A DNA stretch of 36,419 nucleotides from assembly GCF_000798815.1 (NCBI RefSeq), contig NZ_JTLD01000056.1, positions 1-36,419 on the forward strand. Direction: 5' to 3'. Shown in pieces: positions 1-6,400 of this stretch. Source of the DNA: Alistipes sp. ZOR0009 (GTDB lineage Bacteria > Bacteroidota > Bacteroidia > Bacteroidales > ZOR0009). Position 1 is the stretch's first letter, and the number at the start of each line of letters is the position of its first letter. The notes under the pieces are model-generated. The model had not been told where the DNA came from. It did not search any database and saw nothing but the letters and a program-made list of their open reading frames with translations. Made by a program: the position numbers and the translations under genes.

Positions 1-105
1 CTTCGTTTCTTTTCATCCTTGAAAAGAAATGATGAAAAAGGAATAATATTTAGGTTAGCAGCCCTTTATACACCAATGTTTCCCTTGCCGCTCGCCGTAG
101 CCAAC

Positions 106-192
106 ATCAGCACACGAGGCTAGGTGAAGTCTAAGACTTCGAACAGCCCAAGTAGCGGTCCATCCAAAAGTAGCAAAAAAGCAAAGCGCAGC
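106..192. repeat. Composite hairpin repeat B/C, partial copy 1
   Basis: This is a shortened copy of a repeat seen more fully at 700-870 and 2041-2290. It starts with the palindrome GAAGTCT-A-AGACTTC (126-140), continues with AAGTAGCGGTC, then a C module reading AAAAGTAGCAAAAAAGC followed by AAAGCGCAGC. It lies just upstream of repeat A copy 1. I see no gene in positions 1-219. Confidence 0.6.
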
Positions 193-219
193 CGTTGATA
201 AGAGCATCTGCATTCTGCT

Positions 220-440
220 ATTTTCTTCCCGCTACTTTTTTGGCGCAAAAAAGTAACACAAAAAACAGGGCGAAAATTAACTCGCACCGTCGGCTTATAG
301 GTGCTTAGATTTTTGGAGAACGGTAGCAGAACGATTGCGGTTTACGATTTTGGTTACGGTCGACCTGCCGAGCGTTGCTCAAACAAATATTTTCGCCGTT
401 GGCTGTGTGGCTAGCGCCACGGGTGTTGACGGATGGGAGC
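220..440 (+). repeat. Structured repeat A, copy 1
   Basis: This is the first of five copies of a structured repeat, all in the same orientation. An inner hairpin pairs GCTACTTTTTTG with CAAAAAAGTAAC around a GCG loop (one mismatch). The conserved block AACTCGCACCGTCGGC follows at 279-294. GGCGAAAAT at 269-277 is exactly complementary to ATTTTCGCC at 389-397. Further hairpins are GAGC/GCTC (370-380) and GTGGC/GCCAC (407-420). In copies at 29881 and 31726 the same arms carry different bases but still pair. I find no convincing reading frame, so it is probably an untranslated structured element. Confidence 0.75.
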
Positions 441-575
441 TTCGTGCGTTTATATAGGGTAACAGTCGAATTAAAGTTTAGCGAATAAGGTAGGCTCACG
501 GGTTATGAAAAATGGCTTGTGAAAGATTTTAAGCAAACCTACCAGCCCGACGGCGGCAATGGTAGGCTTGGGAAT

Positions 576-680
576 ATCGACCCTTTTTGTATCCCCATCG
601 ACCAAAAAAGTATCGGCATCGACCCTTTTTGCATCGGCAACCACCGAAAAAGCATCGGCATCGATACTTTTTGTATCTCC
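576..680. repeat. 21-bp tandem array with alternating T- and A-tracts (5 units)
   Basis: Five adjacent 21-bp units occupy exactly 105 bp. Units 1, 3 and 5 carry a CTTTTT core and units 2 and 4 carry an AAAAAG core, flanked by ATCGACC and GTATCGGC-type ends, so neighbouring units can fold on each other. As 21 is a multiple of three, both strands stay open as 7-residue repeats. I see no flanking coding signal, so I do not call a gene. Positions 441-575 hold nothing I recognise. Confidence 0.8.
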
Positions 681-699
681 GCTCGCCATAGTCTACATC

Positions 700-870
700 A
701 GCGCACGAGGCTGAGCGAAGTCTAAAACTTCGACCTTGCTAAGTAGCGGTCTGCAGACCGCAATCAAAAGTAACAAAAAAGCAAAGCGCAGCTGTTAGGC
801 GCTGCGCTTTGGCTGTGCAAGCTTACCGTTTAAATGCAGGCAAAGCCTGCCAACATAGCCCGACGGCGGC
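700..870. repeat. Composite hairpin repeat B/C, copy 2
   Basis: A chain of hairpins: CGAAGT/ACTTCG (716-732), the perfect 16-base palindrome GCGGTCTGCAGACCGC (746-761), AAAGCGCAGC (783-792) pairing with GCTGCGCTTT (801-810), and GCAGGC-AAA-GCCTGC (836-850). The same chain with different stem bases is present at 2041-2290, so the structure is kept while the sequence changes. Confidence 0.7.
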
Positions 871-912
871 ACAGCCGACCGCCGAACGTGCGCTGATGGT
901 AGCCACTGCTTA

Positions 913-1068
913 ATTAAGGTGGATGCGTTTGCCGTGGTGTCGGCTAAGCCGGAGTATGGGGCAATCATCAACCAGATAAACGAGGTTATTGAGGCCAAGC
1001 GCACCCTGCTCTTTGCCCGCACCACCCGTGCTGCCAACGATAGGAAGGACAACGAATCGAAATCGTAG
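913..1068 (+). pseudogene. 3' remnant of a degraded gene
   Basis: The plus strand reads IKVDAFAVVSAKPEYGAIIN from 913 and continues through an amphipathic helix rich in E, K and R to a TAG stop at 1066-1068. Upstream the frame runs into the hairpin repeat and has no plausible start. The composition looks like a genuine protein C-terminus, and the stop is followed after 13 bases by a strong terminator. I infer that this is the tail of a gene whose front was lost or replaced by repeats. I do not recognise the family. The minus-strand frame across this stretch looks like a shadow. Confidence 0.45.
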
Positions 1069-1081
1069 CTCCTGCAACCAT

Positions 1082-1121
1082 AAAAGCAAGGGCCGTGCAT
1101 TGCTGCACGGCCCTTGCTTTT
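1082..1121 (+). terminator. Strong intrinsic terminator (18-bp stem)
   Basis: AAAAGCAAGGGCCGTGCA (1082-1099) pairs perfectly with TGCACGGCCCTTGCTTTT (1104-1121) around a TTGC loop. With A's on one side and T's on the other it could stop transcription in both directions. It serves the gene remnant ending at 1068 and may also serve the minus-strand gene at 1239-1955. Confidence 0.85.
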
Positions 1122-1238
1122 TGTATTTCTTGTGGAAGGAATTGCTAAAATAGCGTTGGCTTAACCCTATCTCTCCTGCCTAACGGGCAAGGCCGATTGG
1201 CGAACGGGCGGTGATGAGGGCTTGGGTTTACAGAAGCA

Positions 1239-1955
1239 CTAAATCTGTATATCCAGCTCCTTAAACTTATCAACGAGTAGCCGCAACTTTTCCTGCTGCT
1301 CTTCGTTCTTTACGATCATATGCCCATTCTCCAGCGCATACAGGAATTCGTTATCCAGTACTGGAATCTTGGTGCTGCCTGCAAAGAAGTCATCTCCCAG
1401 CCCAAAGCGAGGTGCAAAGTAACTTACCCAACCTCCCGTTATCATTGGTGGGTCGAAAAGGCGGATTAGCATGGGTCTTAGCGCACCATAATCGGCCTTT
1501 AGCTCCTCTATGGCAATGGTGAGCAGCTGCTGATACCAGCCAAAATCTCTTGTAAAGCCTTTTGGTAAAGTAATCAGCAGCAGGTCAAACTTTCCACCCA
1601 AACCATAACAAAAGCGTACCTCCTCCAGCGGCTTACCTATGGTTGATATGTATTTATCTACTCCATAATGATCCTCGAAGTAGATATCATGCTTCACCCC
1701 CGGGTACATCTTGTTCAGGTAGTAGCGGTGCTCCTTGTAAAGGATGGTAGCCAGCTCTAGATTCGTAAGGGTAAGGTTGGGGAACGTGAGCGGCAGATCG
1801 TTCTTCTTACCCGTGTAAACCATCGTCTCGAACAGGGGGTCGAGCAGGGCAGCCCTTGCCTGTATCCGGTTAATGATGGAGGCCGCCTCGAAGTAGGAGG
1901 TCTTTTTAGGACTCTTCTTCACCTTTATTTCATATCTCGCTATTCTTTCTTCCAT
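1239..1955 (-). CDS. Hypothetical protein, possible orphan immunity protein
   Basis: A 238-residue soluble protein with no signal peptide or membrane segment, so probably cytoplasmic. Its second half has a GGWVSYFAPRFG stretch (about residues 177-188) preceded by RLFDPP, and then alternating hydrophobic segments. From memory, this GW-x-YF pattern near an acidic, charged C-terminus resembles Imm52-type immunity proteins of polymorphic toxin systems, but I cannot confirm the family. It lies 400 bp beyond the toxin operon on the same strand, separated by a hairpin repeat, which is where leftover immunity genes often sit. The first ATG gives a charged N-terminus and is a reasonable start. No promoter was recognised. 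That this is a real gene is fairly sure; the function is a guess. Confidence 0.7.
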   Translation of the reverse strand: MEERIARYEIKVKKSPKKTSYFEAASIINRIQARAALLDPLFETMVYTGKKNDLPLTFPNLTLTNLELATILYKEHRYYLNKMYPGVKHDIYFEDHYGVDKYISTIGKPLEEVRFCYGLGGKFDLLLITLPKGFTRDFGWYQQLLTIAIEELKADYGALRPMLIRLFDPPMITGGWVSYFAPRFGLGDDFFAGSTKIPVLDNEFLYALENGHMIVKNEEQQEKLRLLVDKFKELDIQI

Positions 1956-2040
1956 ACGCTATGGCGCTTTTACGGTAATTGTTATGCCTTTAAGGTCTCT
2001 AGAATTTAGCAGGTTCTCTATTCCCCGCTTACCATAGTCT

Positions 2041-2290
2041 GCAACAGCGGAAGGAGCTGGGCGAAGTCTGTGACTTCGACCTTGCTAAGTAGCGGTTGGC
2101 TACGCCGAGCTCGCGCAAAGCGCTCGGCTCCTAACCGCACAATCAACCGTTAAATGTAGCAAAAAAGTAAAGCGCGGCCGTGGGTGGCTGCGCTTTTATG
2201 CGGTGTGGGCGGTTTGGCGTTTAATTGCGGTCAAAGACCGCTACTTAAGTTCGACATAGTCGCAGACTATGCCGAGCTCCGTTCTTTTGG
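2041..2290. repeat. Composite hairpin repeat B/C, copy 3 with an inverted end
   Basis: The hairpins are CGAAGTC/GACTTCG (2062-2078); GCGGTT (2092-2097) pairing with AACCGC (2133-2138) and enclosing GCCGAGC (2104-2110)/GCTCGGC (2122-2128); the C module AAAGCGCGGCC (2169-2179) with GGCTGCGCTTT (2186-2196); GCGGTC-AAA-GACCGC (2227-2241); and CATAGTC/GACTATG (2255-2271). Its last part is the reverse complement of the first module. It fills the gap between the possible orphan immunity gene and the toxin operon's 3' end. Confidence 0.7.
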
Positions 2291-2354
2291 TATACTCTAC
2301 GGCGAACGAGGGGCTTTCCCATTACTTACGAACGGCATAGCTGTTTTGCGATAA

Positions 2355-3398
2355 TTATTCCATTTCAAAAATATGCAATGTTCTATCGGCACAATGCACG
2401 TAAAGCCTGTTTTCGCAAGCTTTTATGTCCATTACAACTGGGTTTACGGGGTAGTCAATATCCATCGTTGCATGCCACTCCAGCTTTTCCGTTTCTAAAT
2501 TCAATACGCCTACCTGAGCCCCCCGCTCTTGGGCAAAGTACAGGTAAGGATAGCGCACCTCGTAAATTGTTGGTGATAGCTTGAACTCTATTGTTGTATA
2601 CCCGAGACTTTCCGCACCAAGAAACTCTTCAATGCTTTCGTCTAAAACAGCTAGCTCTTCCGACAGGTCTATTCTTCGAATTTGGTAGCTTTCAGGATTT
2701 AAAATGGATACTGTTTTTCCATACAACGCATATATTCTATCCTCCTGCAACCGGATATAGCCCATAAATTCGGAGGTGCGGAATAGCTCATACCCCGTTT
2801 CTATATCCAATACGATGGTGGCACGCTTATCCTCATTGTCGTATAGGTATATAAACAGCTTGTCCTTGTAGGATATTATCTCTCCTGTTTGGGTTACATC
2901 TTTATTATTCAGCAAACTTCCAGTATTTAATTGCCAAATAATTTCATTTTTATCAATATGATATAGTAGCAATACATCATCACGAAATGAAACAAATGAA
3001 TTCGCACTAATAATGAACCTAGGACTTATAGAAGTACTATTATTTATATTGCTCTTAATACCATACAACAAGGAGTATACACTGTATGATACATGTTCAT
3101 TAATAAAATCAATAATCCTAATTAGCAAATCAGTTTCATTAATTTGTAGTTCAACATAGGTGTCTTGGATGTCAAATAAAAATTTCTTAGTGCTGCTATC
3201 CCAATAGAATTTTTCATTAATCAAAAATCCGTTATTAAGTTTTGAAACTGTTTCGCATTCAAATTCGTCAAAAATAACTTTTGTATTATCGAAATAACTA
3301 CACAGATGCTTGTTTTGGTTTAAGAAATAAAGAACATATTTATAGTCAAATAATACTTTCCATACATTCCTTACTATTTTACTCTGATTTAAATCCAT
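2355..3398 (-). CDS. Beta-propeller-like protein, probable toxin immunity partner
   Basis: 347 residues, without signal peptide or membrane helix, so probably cytoplasmic. The C-terminal two-thirds reads as repeated four-strand blades of the PQQ/WD40-like kind: VLLLYHIDKNEIIWQLNTG (near residue 150), a blade with VLDIETGYELFR, one with VGVLNLETEKLEWHATMD, and a final LYVHCADRTLHIFEME. The start codon lies 2 bp after the stop codon of the polymorphic toxin gene, so the two are almost certainly co-transcribed and translationally coupled. In polymorphic toxin systems the gene directly after the toxin is normally its immunity gene. A propeller is not a usual immunity fold, so the role is inferred from position. 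The 5' end is very AT-rich (16 G+C in the 60 bases from 3001), matching the toxin's 3' end. It could instead be an accessory scaffold protein. Confidence 0.8.
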   Translation of the reverse strand: MDLNQSKIVRNVWKVLFDYKYVLYFLNQNKHLCSYFDNTKVIFDEFECETVSKLNNGFLINEKFYWDSSTKKFLFDIQDTYVELQINETDLLIRIIDFINEHVSYSVYSLLYGIKSNINNSTSISPRFIISANSFVSFRDDVLLLYHIDKNEIIWQLNTGSLLNNKDVTQTGEIISYKDKLFIYLYDNEDKRATIVLDIETGYELFRTSEFMGYIRLQEDRIYALYGKTVSILNPESYQIRRIDLSEELAVLDESIEEFLGAESLGYTTIEFKLSPTIYEVRYPYLYFAQERGAQVGVLNLETEKLEWHATMDIDYPVNPVVMDIKACENRLYVHCADRTLHIFEME

Positions 3399-3400
3399 AA

Positions 3401-6400
3401 TTATTGAAAAATTAAATTAAACACAATATCGTTTCTCAGATTATTTATAAATCTGTCCACATAATTTAATTCCGTAATAAAATCATCTTTTGCTAATAGG
3501 GACCGAACTTTTTCATAGCCTAATTTTTTTAACACCTCCCTACCTTCAGAAGAACCCAAATATTCCATTACCTTTTCTTTTGTCAGCTTCTGCCCTTTGA
3601 TACGCCATTGTAGGTTTTTCAGGTTGGTAATGTTGTTCAAATCTCTGTTTACAAACTCATCTAAGAACAAGCCTTTGGGAATGTCTCCCGATTCGTACCA
3701 CTTGTATTCAATCAGCAAGTCGTCTGCCCCAGATTTTTTCACTACAATATCAATAAATCCATCTTCACCACTAAATTTTGCTACTCTGACTTCTCTGTTA
3801 ACCGTTTTACTGGCAAAGGTAGCAGCATCTTTTTGGATATCCTCCAATATCCAGAAAATGGCCTGCTTGTTGGTTTTTGAATTTTTTGTAAAAGTAGAAA
3901 AGAACTTGCTGAAATCAGGACAAGAAACGTTATTCTTCGCTGTAAATGAGATGAAGCCATCCATATTATTCAGAATTTCAGCATATCCTACCTTCACACC
4001 CTCTTCGCCCCAGCCCCAGCCTGCAATCTTGCCAACCATATCATCTGTAAGCCCCATTTTGCTGAAAGACGCATTCTTCTTAAGCTTCATAAATGCCTCT
4101 AAGGCTTCAGGGCTCTTTGCTAGCACAGAATGGTACTTACGAATGTTCTTCCACGCATCAACCCCTCCATCTGCGTTAAGCGCATCGTACAGCTTAGCAT
4201 CAGCATTTTTGAGGTCTACCATTATAGCCCCCTTCAGGTCGTCGTCAAGGGTGTTGACACCTTCCTTCAACGCCTTATACCTAGTCTGCTCAAGCATATC
4301 CATAGCGCAGCTGTTGTGCACCAGCACGCCAGGTTCGCCCACAAAGTAGTTGAGGTTATCAGCTACGGTAAAGTTGTAAACGGTTGCAAGGGTATCCTTA
4401 CGGGCTACAGATTGTAGAATAACGGCGCTTCCGTTGGCTGCCTTAAGCGTGTCGCCCACATGCAGGGTGGCCGCCTCGCGGTAGCTGCCGCCAACGTAGA
4501 ATGGGTGGTTAGGGGTGGCCTCAACCGTTTGCCCAGTACTTAGCCCAAGCAGCAGCAGCCCCTTTACCACATGGCGCTTGATGTTGAAAATTCGCTTCAG
4601 CTCGGTTTTGCCAGTTTGGTGGTTGTACGATAGCACCTGATCGGCGTCGGTTATGGAAGCAATAGGTACTGCACCATGGGCGGTTTGCACTGGGGTGGTA
4701 GCGGTAAAGCAGCCATACTCTTTCACTAAATCGTCCAGTGTTTTTGTTGCCGGCTCTATTTTTGCTACTTGCTCTACTTCATCGGCAAAACTTGCAATAG
4801 ATTTAGCACCAGCTCCATATTTTTGGGTAAGATTTTTCACCAACACTGCTCCTTTTGCTCCGGCCCAAGTACCTACCGAAACAACTATAGGAATTGTCAT
4901 GGCGGTTAGCTGCCCATATCTCCAGTATTTTGTAGGAACATCGTCCTTTACATAGTACTTCCACAAAAACTTAGAGGTACTCCCTACCTTTTTTGCCACC
5001 TCGGAGGTAATCCTTAATTCAGGTGGAGTTAACTTAGTTAACAACTCGTCAAAGTTATCATCATCATGCTTTTCGCTACTATGATATAGAGAAGAGATAT
5101 CTTTAAAATAGCCAATGTAGCTATCGTATACTAGTGTTGCACTACCTTTCCCAAGTTGAATTAATCCAGTAACGATGTCTTCAATATTCAGTATGCTACC
5201 AAATTCGAATACCATCCCTGCCACATACTGTTCTCCTTTAGTTCTATTTTGAGAAGACTCTTCGCCAAACGAGCATTTGAGAACAGCAAGCATTCCTTGA
5301 TAAATCGTAGTTCCAACTTCTAAAAGAATCTTGTCTAATGTTGATCCTGTGGTGTATATTTTGGAGCTATGCAACTTCTGAATGGCTTGAGCGACAAGTT
5401 CCCGTTGGCAATCTCCATTTACGGCAAGGGTAGACAACCATTCAGGTTGTTCAAAATCGAGCTGTACCTGAATGCTTTTGGTTGCATCATCGTAAATGAC
5501 CTGTCCAGATGTTCCTTCAGGTTCTTTCTTTTTTAAATCGGCAGCATTTTTTGCATTAGGATTGCTACTATTAATAATATACAGCTTACAGTTATGTCCG
5601 AGTGCTTTGGATAAGTCTTCTAGTTTTACCTGAAGTTTTTTCAATTCTTCGCCAGTTAGGAAACTTACCCCTTTGCTGTTAGCTGAATAATCAACAACGT
5701 GAGAAAGTTTTTGGCTCTGCTGCTCTTCGCATGTTGAGCAAGGAAGATTTCGGGACGTCTTTATTAAAGATATGCAACTACCACTTATTACTTCGTCTCT
5801 TACGGTCCATCCTCCATATGTTCCTTTTAATTGATACTTATACTCCTCAATAGTTACCGTCTGCTTATTGCTAGCACTTTGAATATTGTATCCTCGTTTT
5901 ATGGTTATAACAGTACCTTCTTTGAAGGAGTTTTTGAAAGGATAATGCTGCTTGTTTTTATTCACATAGCCGGCAAACTTAACTTGGTCTGCCCCCCACA
6001 GCTGTTCTGGAATATCTATACGATACTTCACTCCTCCTACTACAAATTCCTTCAGCGAGCCTCTTGGACAACTAATGTTATCTTCAACAAAGCACACTTT
6101 AGCATCAACCGGCAAACCAATTGGTTCCCCATTAGGTGCTAAGTAGTAAACAAGAGATTTAGTCGCCCCCAAATCCTCCTCGTCGGCGCCAAAGTTATTA
6201 TGAGGCACGGGGTGGTGGATATGCTCCCACTGCCAGCGGAATAGCTCGCCGGTTTTGGAGTAGCCCATTAGGTTTTTAGTGTAGGTGTCGTACCCCGGCT
6301 CAAGCCACACGTGCTGCAGCTGAAAGGCGCCGTGGCCCAGCTCGTGGGCAATGGTCCAAGCCAGCTCGGAGGCACCCATCCCTGCGCTGCGCACAAAGCC

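Noticed and set aside
471-689. Minus-strand 72-residue frame with 7-residue repeats (ADAKRVD-like)
   Set aside because: Open because the 21-bp array contains no stops on either strand; the opposite strand is equally open and no start or terminator signal supports it.
795-1100. Minus-strand 101-residue frame
   Set aside because: It runs through hairpin repeat, the opposite strand of the gene remnant and the terminator, and its composition is not protein-like.
3597-4349. 250-residue plus-strand frame opposite the toxin tip
   Set aside because: The minus-strand toxin has clear domains here; this frame shows no domain pattern and is a shadow.
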